Made by a program: the position numbers and the translations under genes. A model generated the notes under the pieces. That model had not been told where the DNA came from. It ran no database searches and was given only the letters and a program-made list of their open reading frames with translations. Positions 1-9,647 of a DNA stretch of 64,000 bases are shown here, in pieces (positions within the stretch are counted from its first letter, which is position 1; the number at the start of each line of letters is the position of its first letter). The stretch is from contig NZ_FXAT01000001.1 of NCBI RefSeq assembly GCF_900177725.1, positions 1,054,001 to 1,118,000 on the forward strand, written 5' to 3'. This stretch comes from Paraburkholderia susongensis. Its GTDB lineage: Bacteria; Pseudomonadota; Gammaproteobacteria; Burkholderiales; Burkholderiaceae.

Positions 1-48
1 AATCGAACGCAGTGCCCGAGATATCCCGTCGCGACCGGACTAAAGCAT

Positions 49-468
49 CTAGCGCGGGACATCCCCGGGTGCGCCGTCAAAGCGGACGCGCGCGGCATGG
101 ATGTCGGAATAACGACGATCGGCCCAATCGATGAGGGCCGCCATCGGGTCCAACAGCGATTGGCCTAGCGGGGCCAGACGATATTCAACGGTCGGCGGCC
201 TGGTGGGAAAAACGTGGCGGGTGATTAGTCCGTCGCGCTCCAGATCGCGGAGTGTCTGAGTAAGCATGCGCTTGGAAATGTCAGGGATGGCTCGGTGAAG
301 CTCGCTGAAGCGCTGCGATCGCGTCGCGAGCTCCATGATCATGAGCATGCTCCATTTGTCGCCGATGCGGTCGAGCACGTCGCGAACCGCGCAGTGTGCG
401 GACTGGTCGCCGCCCAATTGACGTTGATATCGGCTGAATCTCTCGATCGCATTCTGTGCGGAGCTCAT
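49..468 (-). CDS. HxlR-family winged-helix transcriptional regulator
   Basis: A 139-residue cytoplasmic DNA-binding protein of the HxlR/YodB type. The core of the family is visible: a Cys at about residue 26 just ahead of the IGDKW motif, then a winged helix ([30 protein letters not shown]) and a wing ending in VEYRLAPLG. The start chosen is the ATG at 468, which has AAAGGGA just upstream; a longer reading from a TTG at 498 is less likely. The gene is divergent from an NmrA-like reductase at 742, so it probably controls that gene and itself from the shared 273-bp gap. In YodB/QorR relatives the N-terminal Cys senses electrophiles or oxidants; that role here is inferred. Confidence 0.9.
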   Translation of the reverse strand: MSSAQNAIERFSRYQRQLGGDQSAHCAVRDVLDRIGDKWSMLMIMELATRSQRFSELHRAIPDISKRMLTQTLRDLERDGLITRHVFPTRPPTVEYRLAPLGQSLLDPMAALIDWADRRYSDIHAARVRFDGAPGDVPR

Positions 469-741
469 TCGGGTTCCCTTTAACTCTGCTGGTAACAAAA
501 AACTGCCTCCTTACGGCGCGAGGCATTGGTCTCTATGATAGACCTACCCTAAAACATAGACCGCTTTCAACGATTCAACGACCCAACGACGCTCGCCACG
601 GCCTGTGCCGGAGTCGAGCGCCTGCTGATCATCTCCATCGATGAGTTGGGCGACAGCATTCTTTCCAACAACAGCGTATTGGGATGAATCTCCAGATCGC
701 GAGTTGACGTTTAAAGGCAATCCTAATCTCAGGAGAAACAC

Positions 742-1614
742 ATGTTTTTGGTAATGGGAATTACGGGACGCGTGGGTGGCGCAACGGCCCAACATCTGTT
801 GGCGCAAGGCAGGAAAGTACGCGCGCTGGTCCGCAATCGCGAGAAGGCGGCGAATTGGGCGGATCAAGGTGTGGAACTGGTCGACGGCGACTGGAATGAT
901 GCGGCCGCCGTCGAGCGGGCGCTCGAAGGAGTCGAAGGTGCATTTGTCATGCTGCCGGCTGTCTGGGCGCCCTCGCCTGATTTCAAGGAAGCAAAGAGCG
1001 TGATCGCGAACTATGTCGAGGCGCTGACCAAGGCAGCGCCGCCGCGGGTGGTTGTGCTCTCGTCGATGGGTGCGAACAGAACCAGCGGGCTGGGGATGAT
1101 CACGGCCCTGTCGCTTCTGGAGCAAGGACTTCGCCGCCTGCCATTGCCGATCGCCTATGTGCGCGCCGGCGGGTTTTTCGAAAACTTCCTTTACGGCTTG
1201 CACGTCGCCCAGGGCGGCACGCTACCCGTCTACTACAACCCGACGAATCGGAAATCGACCATGGTCGCGACCGGCGATATCGGCGCCGAGGTGACGACGC
1301 TACTGACCGGGCCGGCGTGGTCCGGGCATCGCGTCGTTGAACTTGGCTCGATGGTCAGCGCGGATGAAGTCGCGGCCCAACTGGGCGAAGTCATGCAGCG
1401 CGACGTCAATGCCTTCGCGATCCCGCGGGACGGGTGGCCGGCGGCGTTCGAACAGCTCGGCATCCCGAAGGGCCGGACCGGACCGGCCGAAGCGATGTAC
1501 GACGCCGTGAACGCGGGCTGGATGGACCTCGGCGTCGAGGGTACGGAGCACGTCGCGGGCACGACGTCCCCTCGCGACGTCTTTGCGGCGGCCCACAAGG
1601 CCGCTACGGCATGA
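742..1614 (+). CDS. NmrA-like NAD(P)-binding oxidoreductase (atypical SDR)
   Basis: A 290-residue Rossmann-fold protein. The N-terminus MFLVMGITGRVGGATAQHLL carries the GxxGxxG-type nucleotide-binding loop of atypical short-chain dehydrogenases, followed by RALVRNREKA, which would contact the NADP phosphate. The body matches NmrA/QorB-like quinone reductases or redox sensors. The typical SDR Tyr-x-x-x-Lys pair is not evident, as usual in this subgroup. The start has a good AGGAG site (tctcaggagaaacac). It is divergent from the HxlR regulator, a pairing common for quinone or electrophile stress responses, so an NADPH-dependent quinone reductase role is plausible but not shown. Confidence 0.88.
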   Translation: MFLVMGITGRVGGATAQHLLAQGRKVRALVRNREKAANWADQGVELVDGDWNDAAAVERALEGVEGAFVMLPAVWAPSPDFKEAKSVIANYVEALTKAAPPRVVVLSSMGANRTSGLGMITALSLLEQGLRRLPLPIAYVRAGGFFENFLYGLHVAQGGTLPVYYNPTNRKSTMVATGDIGAEVTTLLTGPAWSGHRVVELGSMVSADEVAAQLGEVMQRDVNAFAIPRDGWPAAFEQLGIPKGRTGPAEAMYDAVNAGWMDLGVEGTEHVAGTTSPRDVFAAAHKAATA

Positions 1615-1651
1615 ACCGCGGCATTCACGCCAGGCAAGATCGAGCTCTGGC

Positions 1652-1766
1652 ATGAAGGTTTTTGTTTTGGGTGCGACGGGCGGAAGCGGACGGCAGATCG
1701 TCCGCTTCGTCGACCAGGCGGTCACACTGGTCCTCGGCGATACCCTCATCAGACAAGGAAGGACGC
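1652..1766 (+). pseudogene. 5' remnant of an NAD(P)-binding reductase gene
   Basis: The reading frame from the ATG at 1652 begins MKVFVLGATGGSGRQIV, a textbook N-terminal beta strand and glycine loop of the NmrA/YwnB family. Homology stops after about 17 codons. The next codons read like the end of some coding sequence before the ribosome binding site of the following DoxX gene, and the frame then runs into that gene out of phase. The simplest explanation is a gene that lost its middle and end in a deletion. It sits 37 bp after the intact NmrA-like gene, so a former tandem pair is possible. Confidence 0.5.
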
Positions 1767-2138
1767 ATGTCCAAGATATCCTGGCGCCAGGCATTACCTT
1801 TGGCTCTTGCCGCTTTTTTCGTCGTGGGAGGGCTCAGCAACATCCTCGCGCCGCGATCCATCATTGAGGAATACCTGAAGTGGGGGTATCCGCACTGGTT
1901 CCATTTCGTGACCGGTTCGCTGGAACTTACGACCGCCGTTCTGCTGGCACGGGAACAGACGCGGCTGTGGGGCTCGGCGCTCGGCTGCGCCGTGATGTTG
2001 GCTGCGCTCGCGACCGTCACACTCCACGGCGAATACGTGCATGGGGTGGCGCCACTTGTCGCGGCGACACTATCGATTGTTGTCGGCTGGATCGCCTGGC
2101 GCAAGCGGCTCGCCGCCGGGTTCATGGCACGGGCCTAG
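1767..2138 (+). CDS. DoxX-like membrane protein
   Basis: A 123-residue protein with four predicted transmembrane segments: LPLALAAFFVVGGLSNIL, a segment around FVTGSLELTTAVLLA, LGCAVMLAALATVTL and LVAATLSIVVGWIAW. Topology and length fit the DoxX/DoxD group of small inner-membrane proteins, members of which are linked to redox or thiosulfate metabolism; specific function is unknown. The start at 1767 is preceded by AAGGAAGG. It follows the NmrA gene and the reductase remnant on the same strand and may share their transcript. Confidence 0.8.
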   Translation: MSKISWRQALPLALAAFFVVGGLSNILAPRSIIEEYLKWGYPHWFHFVTGSLELTTAVLLAREQTRLWGSALGCAVMLAALATVTLHGEYVHGVAPLVAATLSIVVGWIAWRKRLAAGFMARA

Positions 2139-2220
2139 ACGTTATGTGGTCCTCAAGAACTTGCAAGCGTGCCGGAAATGCTATTTCGCGCCGCGCGTGA
2201 ATCCCGCGCGCTCCGGTTCA

Positions 2221-5200
2221 TCAGGCTGGCGTGCTTTCCCCAGCAGGGCTTGCGCCGCCAGGACCGCCTCCCTGGCCGCCACCACCCTGCCCCCCACCGC
2301 CGCCCGGCGTGCCGCCGTCATGTGGATCGTGACCGGCCTCGTCGTCGCGATCGTGGTGAGGCATCTTGTGCGACACCTCGTCGAGCTTGTCGCCCAGCAG
2401 TCGCCGCACGACCACATAGAACACAGGAATCAGCAGCAGACCGAAGGCAGTCGCGAACAGCATCCCACCGATCACGCCGGTGCCAATTTCGTGACGTGAA
2501 GCCGCGCCCGCACCCGAAGAGATCACGAGCGGGAAAACACCGAGGATAAAAGCCGCCGAGGTCATCAGGATCGGACGCAATCTCAATCGGGCCGCGGTCA
2601 GCACCGCATCGCGCAATGTCATGCCACTTTGTTGACCCTCGACGGCAAACTCGACGATCAGGATCGCGTTTTTCGCCGCGAGACCGATCACGGTCACGAG
2701 GCCGATCTTGAAGTAGATATCGTTGGGCACGCCGAACGTCAGACAGAACACCAGCATGCCGAGCATACCGAGCGGCACGACGAGCAGCACCGAAACCGGA
2801 ATCGACCAGCTTTCATAGAGTGCGGCGAGACACAGGAACACCACCAGGATCGACAGCATCAGCAAGGTCGTCGCCGATGAACCCGACAGCAGCTCCTGGA
2901 ACGACTGTCCGGTCCAGTCCGCCGCGAAACCCGTGGGCAACTGACGGTCGACGATGCTCTGAAGCACATCGATCGCCTGTCCGGTCGAATAGCCCGGCGC
3001 GGAGTTGCCGACAATCTCGATCGCCGAGTAGCCGTTATAGCGCGGCAGCACCGTCGGCCCGAAGCTCCATCTGGCATTCACCACGCTGGAGAGCGGCACC
3101 ATGTTGTACGGGCTGATCGACGTATTCGTGGGCGACGGGTCCACGGGCGTCGTGAAGCCGTTCGACGCGGTCGCGCTGCTCGACGACTGGCTCGCGCTCG
3201 TGCTGGTAGTGCTGTTCGTGAACAGGCTCGGCGTATACAGATGCTGGAGCGCGTCGATGTCCATCCGGAACGGCACGTCCGCCTGGATATAGACGCGCTT
3301 CACGCGGCCGCCGTAAGTGAACTGGTTGACGAAAAACGGCGCGAGCTGCATCTCAATGGTGTTGTACACATCGGTCAGCGACAGGCCCATCGCTTCGGCC
3401 TGGGTACGGTCCACCGCGACGTCCAGTTGCGGTGCGCTCGGCAGCGAGTTGGGGCGAATCCCGAACAACACCTTGCTCTTCGTCGCAGCCGCCAGCAGCG
3501 TGCGCTGCGCCTCGCCGAGTTCTTCGCGCGACTGGCCGGCACGCGCCTGCAGATACATGTCGATGCCACCGAACTGGCTAAGGCCGCGGATGGTCGGCAG
3601 ATTGACCGCGAAGATCTGCGCATCGGGAATGCCATGCAGGATGCCATTGATCTGCGGAATCAACTGCATCGCGGTGGCCGAACGCTTGTTCCAATCCGCC
3701 AGCTTGATGAATGACATGCCGACGTTTTCGCTCGTGCCGACAAAGCTGAAACCCTCCGGCTGGAAAATGCCCACGATGTCCTTGCCGACCGCACTGTTAA
3801 GGAGCGCATTCCGCACTTCGCCCATCACGTGATTGGTACGTTGCAGTGTCGAGCCGGGCGGCAGATTGATGAGCGCGAGCACGAAGCCCTGATCTTCGTC
3901 CGGGACGAAGCTGGTCGGCAGTTTCGTATAGAGGAAGCCCGTCAGCACCACGACGAGCACGAACACCATCATCCAGCGCGGCGCATGGGTCACTGCGCGG
4001 CCGGCATGGCCGAGATACTTTTTCGAGGTCCAGTTGAAAGACCGGTTGAACCAGCGGAAAACCGCGCTCTTCTTTGCCGCGTGTTCGGGCTTGAGGATCG
4101 CCGCGCACAGCGAAGGCGTGAACGACATCGCAAGGAACGCGGAGAATCCCATCGACACCGCGATCGTCAATGCGAACTGCGCGTAGATGATGCCGGTCGC
4201 GCCGGGCTGCAGCGCGGACGGGATGAAGACGGCGGACAGCACGACGGTGATCGCGATGATGGCGCCGGTGATCTGGCCCATCGCCTTGCGGGTCGCCGCT
4301 CGTGGCTCCAGATGCTCCTCGGTCATGATGCGTTCGACGTTTTCAATCACGACGATCGCATCGTCAACCACGATGCCGATCGCGAGCACCATGCCGAACA
4401 GCGTCAATTGGTTGAGCGTGTAGTGCAGCGCCGACAGGCCGATGAAAGTCCCCAGCAGCGCGACCGGAATCACGAGCGTCGGAATGATCGTGGCCCGCAG
4501 ATTTTGCAGGAAAATCAGCATCACAAAAAACACCAGCACGATCGCCTCGACGAGCGTGCGGATCACGTCGATGATCGACGCGGTGATGAACGGCGTGGTG
4601 TCGTATGGCACGCTCCACGTGACGCCTTGCGGCAAATCCCGCGCGAGTATCGCCATCTCCGCCTTGACAGCCTTCGCGACCGCGAGCGCGTTCGCGCCCG
4701 GCAGCAGAAAGATCGCGAGGCCGCCGGCCGGTTTGCCGTTATAGACCGGCGCGAAGCCATATGTTTGCGAGCCGAACGAAATGCGCGCGACGTCGCTCAG
4801 CTTGACGGAGGTGCCGTTGCTGTTCGCCACGAGAATAATGTCCTGGAACTCCTTGAGCGACGAGAAAAGGCGGTCGCCTGTCACGGTCGCCGTGAATACC
4901 TGCCCCTTCACGGCCGGGTCCGCGCCTAGCGAGCCGGCCGCGAACTGCGCATTCTGTCCGCTCACAGCATTGAGCACCTGGGTGGTCGATAGTCCGTAGC
5001 TTTGCAGCTTGTCGGGGTCGAGCCAGATGCGCATGGCGTATTCCGAGCCAAGCAGCGTCGTATTGCCGACCCCGCTCACGCGGCCGATGTTCGGCTGGAT
5101 CTGCGACGCGAGAATATCGCTCAGACGGCCTGCATCGATCGCCGGATTGCTTGATTGCAGCGCGACGAACATCAGGATGTCCGGGCTCGCCTTCGCCACC

Positions 5201-5583
5201 ACGACGCCTTGCTGCGTGACCTGCGAAGGCAGCAGCGGTTGCGCCAGCGTGACCTTGTTCTGCACCTGCACCTGAGCAATGTCCGGGTTGGTGCCTGTCG
5301 CGAATGTGAGGGTGATCTGGGTCTGGCCATTCGAGCTCGACGACGAACTGAAATACAGCAGATTGTCGATGCCGGTGAGTTGCTGCTCGATCACCTGGGT
5401 CACCGTCGATTCCATCGTCTGGGCACTCGCACCGGGATAGTTCGCGGTGACGGTCACTTCCGGCGGCGCGATGTCGGGGTACGAATCGATCCCCATGCCA
5501 TGCACCGAGATGATGCCGAACAGGCAGATCAGAATCGCGATGACCCACGCGAAGACGGGGCGGTTGATGAAAAAATTCGGCAT
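2221..5583 (-). CDS. RND multidrug efflux pump, inner-membrane transporter (AcrB/HAE1 family)
   Basis: A 1120-residue proton-driven efflux pump of the hydrophobe/amphiphile RND family, acting as a trimer in the inner membrane with the adaptor and outer-membrane channel encoded upstream. It starts MPNFFINRPVFAWVIAI, has the twelve-helix, two-porter-loop layout, and carries the proton-relay aspartates in GIVVDDAIVVIENVER near residue 405. It is longer than the usual 1040-1060 residues for two reasons: a Ser/Thr-rich insert at about residues 781-824 in the second periplasmic loop, and a His/Asp-rich then Gly-rich cytoplasmic tail (about the last 50 residues). It is the last gene of the operon, 9 bp after the adaptor gene. 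Substrate cannot be read from sequence. Confidence 0.95.
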   Translation of the reverse strand: MPNFFINRPVFAWVIAILICLFGIISVHGMGIDSYPDIAPPEVTVTANYPGASAQTMESTVTQVIEQQLTGIDNLLYFSSSSSSNGQTQITLTFATGTNPDIAQVQVQNKVTLAQPLLPSQVTQQGVVVAKASPDILMFVALQSSNPAIDAGRLSDILASQIQPNIGRVSGVGNTTLLGSEYAMRIWLDPDKLQSYGLSTTQVLNAVSGQNAQFAAGSLGADPAVKGQVFTATVTGDRLFSSLKEFQDIILVANSNGTSVKLSDVARISFGSQTYGFAPVYNGKPAGGLAIFLLPGANALAVAKAVKAEMAILARDLPQGVTWSVPYDTTPFITASIIDVIRTLVEAIVLVFFVMLIFLQNLRATIIPTLVIPVALLGTFIGLSALHYTLNQLTLFGMVLAIGIVVDDAIVVIENVERIMTEEHLEPRAATRKAMGQITGAIIAITVVLSAVFIPSALQPGATGIIYAQFALTIAVSMGFSAFLAMSFTPSLCAAILKPEHAAKKSAVFRWFNRSFNWTSKKYLGHAGRAVTHAPRWMMVFVLVVVLTGFLYTKLPTSFVPDEDQGFVLALINLPPGSTLQRTNHVMGEVRNALLNSAVGKDIVGIFQPEGFSFVGTSENVGMSFIKLADWNKRSATAMQLIPQINGILHGIPDAQIFAVNLPTIRGLSQFGGIDMYLQARAGQSREELGEAQRTLLAAATKSKVLFGIRPNSLPSAPQLDVAVDRTQAEAMGLSLTDVYNTIEMQLAPFFVNQFTYGGRVKRVYIQADVPFRMDIDALQHLYTPSLFTNSTTSTSASQSSSSATASNGFTTPVDPSPTNTSISPYNMVPLSSVVNARWSFGPTVLPRYNGYSAIEIVGNSAPGYSTGQAIDVLQSIVDRQLPTGFAADWTGQSFQELLSGSSATTLLMLSILVVFLCLAALYESWSIPVSVLLVVPLGMLGMLVFCLTFGVPNDIYFKIGLVTVIGLAAKNAILIVEFAVEGQQSGMTLRDAVLTAARLRLRPILMTSAAFILGVFPLVISSGAGAASRHEIGTGVIGGMLFATAFGLLLIPVFYVVVRRLLGDKLDEVSHKMPHHDRDDEAGHDPHDGGTPGGGGGQGGGGQGGGPGGASPAGESTPA

Positions 5584-5592
5584 GGCGGTCTC

Positions 5593-6810
5593 CTATTCCG
5601 CCTTGCCGGCAGAGGCCGAAGCCGGAGCCGCTGACGCTGACGCTGCGGAATCGGACGCCGGCGCCGCCGCGGGCGGCTGCCATGCGACGGTTTTCGCCGG
5701 CGCCCCTTCCTTCGCCATCTGCACGCCCGTCACGATGATCTCGTCGCCGTCCGCCAGCCCGTGCGTCACGATCCAGTCGTTGCCAAGGCTATCGTGCGCC
5801 TCGACATCCTTGCGCACCACCTTGCCGTCCGCGCCGACCACCAGCACGTAGCCGCCGACGGTATCGCGCTGCAACGCCTGCTGCGGAATCAGGAACACGT
5901 TGTTCTGACGGCCAAAATTGACGGTCAGCGTCACATACATGCCGGGCAGCAGACGCCGCTGCGGGTTCGCGACGAGCGCCCGCATATTGATCGCGCCGGT
6001 CGCCGCATTCACCGACACGTCGGAGAAGTCGAGCGTGCCGTCGGTGCCGTAAGACGTATGGTTGGGTAGTCCGATCTGCACCGAGGTATGTTTCTGCTGC
6101 AGCAGTTCGACCGAGCCGTTGCTCTCGGACTGCTGCAGCGTCGCCAGTTCGGACGAGCTGATCGTGAAGTTGACGTACATCCGGTCGATCTGCTGGACCG
6201 TGGTCAGCAGCGTGCCGCTGCCGCCCGTGTCGGAGGTGCTGGTGCCGACCACCGCGCCCGCCGTCGCCTGTTGCTGTCCGGCGATGCCGCTGATCGGCGA
6301 GGTCACATACGTGTAGTTCAGCGAAATCCGCGCGCTCTCGACAGCGGCCTCGTCGGCCTTCACTTTGGCTGCGGCGCTGCGCTCGGCGGCATCGGAGTTG
6401 TCGACGGTCTGCTGCGAGACCGAGCCGACCGGCAGCAGCTTGCGGTTGCGGGCGGCGGTGATGCGATCGTTGACATAAGTGGCCTGATCCTGGGCCAGCA
6501 CCGCGAGGTCGTTATCGAGTTGCGCACGGTAAAACGCCGGATCGATCTCGAACAGTAGCTGACCTGCGCGCACCTGAGAGCCTTCGGTGTACGTACGCCG
6601 CAGCAGCACGCCCGACACGCGGGCCGTGACGTTCGCGCTGTAGTAGGCCGAAAGCCGTCCGACGAACTGGCGCTCGAGCGGCGCCGACTGCGATTGCACC
6701 TTGACCACCGCGACCTGCGGCGGCGGGGGCGGCGGCACGCTTTTCGAGCAGGCGGCGAGCATGATCAGGCACAGGTACGACAGCGACGCGCGCTGAGGGC
6801 GTGACTTCAT
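5593..6810 (-). CDS. RND efflux periplasmic adaptor lipoprotein (AcrA/MexA family)
   Basis: A 405-residue membrane-fusion protein that bridges pump and outer-membrane channel. The N-terminus has a lipoprotein signal with lipobox LAAC at residues 18-21, followed by a Pro-rich linker. The biotinyl-lipoyl half motifs (GRLSAYYSANVTARVSGVL and YTYVTSPISGIAG) flank an alpha-helical hairpin region, followed by the beta-barrel domain (MYVTLTVNFGR). The C-terminus is Ala/Ser-rich and extends past the usual end. It lies between the outer-membrane factor gene (75 bp upstream) and the pump gene (9 bp downstream), a single operon. Confidence 0.94.
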   Translation of the reverse strand: MKSRPQRASLSYLCLIMLAACSKSVPPPPPPQVAVVKVQSQSAPLERQFVGRLSAYYSANVTARVSGVLLRRTYTEGSQVRAGQLLFEIDPAFYRAQLDNDLAVLAQDQATYVNDRITAARNRKLLPVGSVSQQTVDNSDAAERSAAAKVKADEAAVESARISLNYTYVTSPISGIAGQQQATAGAVVGTSTSDTGGSGTLLTTVQQIDRMYVNFTISSSELATLQQSESNGSVELLQQKHTSVQIGLPNHTSYGTDGTLDFSDVSVNAATGAINMRALVANPQRRLLPGMYVTLTVNFGRQNNVFLIPQQALQRDTVGGYVLVVGADGKVVRKDVEAHDSLGNDWIVTHGLADGDEIIVTGVQMAKEGAPAKTVAWQPPAAAPASDSAASASAAPASASAGKAE

Positions 6811-6885
6811 GAAAACTCCGTTCTTGCTTGAGGCCAGCGCACGCAGGCTACGCGATTTGCCGGATCGTACGAAACTGCATGCGAG

Positions 6886-8415
6886 TCAGTCCGCGGAGGG
6901 TTGCGCGGCAGGTTGGACTACCGCATCCGGAACGGGCAACGAACCGGATGAAGCAGGCATTGAAGCGGCCGATGGTGCCGATGGCGCCGATGCCACGTTG
7001 GCGTCATCGCGTTGCCATCCACCGCCCAGATTCTTGACGAGAAGCACGTTGCTTTCGGCGAGCTGTGCCTGCGTGTCACGCAGGCTTTCTTCCGCCTGGA
7101 TCAACGTCAGCCGTTGCGTCAGCACGTTCTGCTCGCTGGCCGCGCCGGCATTGAATTGCGCCTGCTGGCTTGCAAACAGCCGACTACTGTTGTCATACAC
7201 GCCTGCGAACGCCTCTGCCTGCGCTCGCAGGTGATTCATCGACGACAGGCTGTCCTCCACGCTCTGGAACGCTGTCAGCACCGTGTTCCGGTAGTTCGCG
7301 ACGTCTTCGTCATAGGTCGCGCGCGCTCCGTGTACCGCCGCCGTGCGCTCGCCGCCGTCGAACAGTGTTCCCGCGAGATCGGGGCCGAGCGTCCAGAAGC
7401 GGCTCGGCAACGAGAAAAGATGCGCGAACGTGTTGTGCGCGAAACCGCCCTCGGCGGAGAGCGTCAGCGTCGGGAAAAACGCGGCTTCGGCAACGCCAAT
7501 GCTCGCGTTGGCCGCCGCCGCCGTGCGTTCGGCGCTCACCACGTCATAGCGCCGCTCGAGCAGTTGCGAAGGAAGCGCCGGCGGCACGTCAGGCGAAACG
7601 AACTTGTAGTCCGGATCGGGCGCGATGGAAAACGCCCCCGGCGGCGTGCCGGTCAGCACGGCGATCGCGTGCTCGTTCTGTTCCCGTGAGATTTCGATCG
7701 TCTGCAGGTCGGCGATCACCGTCTGCAGGTTCTCCTGCGCGTTGAGCACGTCGTCGCCGGACGCCTGGCCTTCTTTGAAACCGATCTGCGTCATCACGAG
7801 AATCCGGCCGTAGATGTCCTGTTGCTCCGTCAACATGCGTATGTTGACGTCGGCCTGGCGCAGCTGGAAATAGTCGGTCGCGACGCTGGCCGCGATCGAG
7901 ATGCGCTCGCCCGCGAGCTGCGCATCCGACGATTGGGCATTCGCTTTCGCCGCTTCGATCTGGCGCCGTATCTGTCCCCACAGGTCCAGTTCCCAACTGA
8001 CGGTACCGCTAACAACGACGCTGTTGCTCGGCGGGGACGACGTGCCAGAACCGAGTCCCTGGAGCCCTCCGAGGTTGCCGCCAGCGCGGCCACCGGACAG
8101 CCCGGCAGTGACGGTCGGAAACAGACCTGCCCGGTTTGCCTCCACGGTCGCGAGCGCGACCCGATAAGCGGCTTCCGCCGCCACGATGGACTGGTTGGCC
8201 CGCAACGCCTGCTCGACGAGACCATTGAGCTTGTCGTCGCCATACATGCGCCACCACGTGCTGGAGATCGCGGCCTGTGGATTCGCCTGCGCGCGCTGCC
8301 AGTCCACGCCCTCCTTGAATCCTTCGGGCACCTGGACTTCGGGCCTGCGATAATCCGGACCGACCATGCACGCGGCAAGGGACATGGCGATGACAATCGC
8401 CATTCCACACTTCAT
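6886..8415 (-). CDS. RND efflux outer-membrane lipoprotein channel (NodT/OprM family)
   Basis: A protein of about 509 residues forming the TolC-like outer-membrane duct of the efflux system. It has a lipoprotein signal with lipobox SLAAC followed by MVGPDYRRP, the standard OprM-type N-terminus, and two repeated helical domains (for example YFQLRQADVNIRMLTEQQDI and FFPTLTLSAEGGF). The ATG at 8415 was chosen because it places the lipobox correctly; no strong ribosome binding site is visible, and an ATG at 8403 also gives a short signal peptide. It is the first gene of the three-gene minus-strand operon. The 284 bp upstream are AT-rich and likely hold its promoter and that of the divergent glutathione transferase gene. 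Confidence 0.92.
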   Translation of the reverse strand: MKCGMAIVIAMSLAACMVGPDYRRPEVQVPEGFKEGVDWQRAQANPQAAISSTWWRMYGDDKLNGLVEQALRANQSIVAAEAAYRVALATVEANRAGLFPTVTAGLSGGRAGGNLGGLQGLGSGTSSPPSNSVVVSGTVSWELDLWGQIRRQIEAAKANAQSSDAQLAGERISIAASVATDYFQLRQADVNIRMLTEQQDIYGRILVMTQIGFKEGQASGDDVLNAQENLQTVIADLQTIEISREQNEHAIAVLTGTPPGAFSIAPDPDYKFVSPDVPPALPSQLLERRYDVVSAERTAAAANASIGVAEAAFFPTLTLSAEGGFAHNTFAHLFSLPSRFWTLGPDLAGTLFDGGERTAAVHGARATYDEDVANYRNTVLTAFQSVEDSLSSMNHLRAQAEAFAGVYDNSSRLFASQQAQFNAGAASEQNVLTQRLTLIQAEESLRDTQAQLAESNVLLVKNLGGGWQRDDANVASAPSAPSAASMPASSGSLPVPDAVVQPAAQPSAD

Positions 8416-8699
8416 CACACGTCGCGATTGAGAGCGTGTATTACCTTCGTAAGCGAACTCCAAGGTCTGCGAATTACTCTGCACGCAATTCCCCTGTTCA
8501 CCAGATCGGCAGTACGACAACGAGACGGAAAATACCCTGTATATTTAACTACCTTAGAAATAAATATCAATCTGGATCGTGATTACAAACGCTAACTGAT
8601 CATATCGTTGGCACAACTATTTTCATTGATTTATCAGGATTACTTATTCAATTACAGCATGACTACAACGACCCGTCCTTTCGAAATGGACCGCATTAA

Positions 8700-9335
8700 A
8701 TGACAATCACCTTGTACACCTGGAATACGCCTAATGGCCGCAAGATTAGCGTCGCGCTCGAAGAGATGAATTTGCCGTACACCGTCAGGAGGGTCAACCT
8801 CTCGAAGGGCGAACAACACGAGCCCGATTTCCTGCGTATCAGCCCGAACAACCGTATTCCGGCGATCGTCGACTCCGATGGACCCGATGGTCAACCCATT
8901 AGCGTTTTTGAATCCGGCGCAATCCTGCTTTATCTGGGCGAGAAAACAGGAAAGTTTTTGCCCGAAAACTTGCGCGAGCGCGTGCAGGTCATCGAATGGC
9001 TGATGTGGCAAATGGGCGGCTTCGGTCCGATGCCGGGCCAGGTGCATCACTTTCGCATGGTCGAGCCGGAGGCCGATCGGCGTTACGGGCTCAAGCGCTA
9101 TTCGGACGAAACGCGTCGCCTCTACGGTGTGCTGGACCGGCGGCTTGCCGACGTTGAATTCGTCGCCGGTGAGCTATCCGTGGCGGATTTTGCGATTCTC
9201 GGCTGGGCGTGGCGGCACGAGCGTCACCAGGTCTCGCTCGACGACTTCCCGAACGTTAAACGCTGGTACGGGACCTTGTTCGAGCGTCCCGGCGTGCAAC
9301 GCGGCTTTGCCGTCAAGCTGGACGATCTGGGTTAA
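8700..9335 (+). CDS. Glutathione S-transferase family, YfcG/Nu-class-like disulfide reductase
   Basis: A 211-residue cytosolic protein with an N-terminal thioredoxin-fold domain and a C-terminal helical domain. The N-terminus TLYTWNTPNGRKISVALEEM closely resembles E. coli YfcG, including the T-P-N-G residues that bind glutathione in place of a catalytic Tyr or Ser, followed by RISPNNRIPAIVD and FESGAILLYLGEKTGKFLP. YfcG-type proteins have glutathione-dependent disulfide reductase activity, which is the most likely role here. It stands alone, divergent from the efflux operon. Confidence 0.9.
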   Translation: MTITLYTWNTPNGRKISVALEEMNLPYTVRRVNLSKGEQHEPDFLRISPNNRIPAIVDSDGPDGQPISVFESGAILLYLGEKTGKFLPENLRERVQVIEWLMWQMGGFGPMPGQVHHFRMVEPEADRRYGLKRYSDETRRLYGVLDRRLADVEFVAGELSVADFAILGWAWRHERHQVSLDDFPNVKRWYGTLFERPGVQRGFAVKLDDLG

Positions 9336-9416
9336 ATGGACTAAATGGGCGGAAGCAACTTTTAGCGCGATACGCGGACGAGATCGCACAAGTTCGTCGG
9401 TCTGATCGCGCCGCCC

Positions 9417-9647
9417 TCACACGTCGGCCATCTCCAGCTTCTCGCGCGCATCGGCGCAACGGCGATTCAGATCGCGATGCATCAACTGCCCATCGAGCAA
9501 AGCCGATACATCGGTCAAACCATAATCAAAGCGCAACACGTATTCGACGTCCGTGTAATCGTGATAAGCGCCGCTGTCAGCGAGCTTTTGCGCTTCGGCG
9601 AAGGCAGCCTGTTGCCGCTCGCCGTACATCAGATCTCTGATCGCCAT
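9417..9647 (-). CDS. Small protein of unknown function
   Basis: A 76-residue acidic, soluble protein (MAIRDLMYGERQQAAFAEA... ending EKLEMADV). No family is recognised. The ATG at 9647 is preferred because a GGAG sits about nine bases before it; a start at 9680 would add a short hydrophobic segment. There are no signal peptide, membrane segments or known motifs. Codon use matches the surrounding core genes, which supports a real gene. It lies between the glutathione transferase gene and the Bcr/CflA transporter gene, on the strand of the latter, with no evident operon partner. Confidence 0.5.
   Translation of the reverse strand: MAIRDLMYGERQQAAFAEAQKLADSGAYHDYTDVEYVLRFDYGLTDVSALLDGQLMHRDLNRRCADAREKLEMADV

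Noticed and set aside
3829..4929. Long open frame on the plus strand inside the RND pump gene (366 codons)
   Set aside because: It is antisense to the well-matched pump gene, rich in Arg/His/Asp as GC3-driven shadows are, and shows no family motif.
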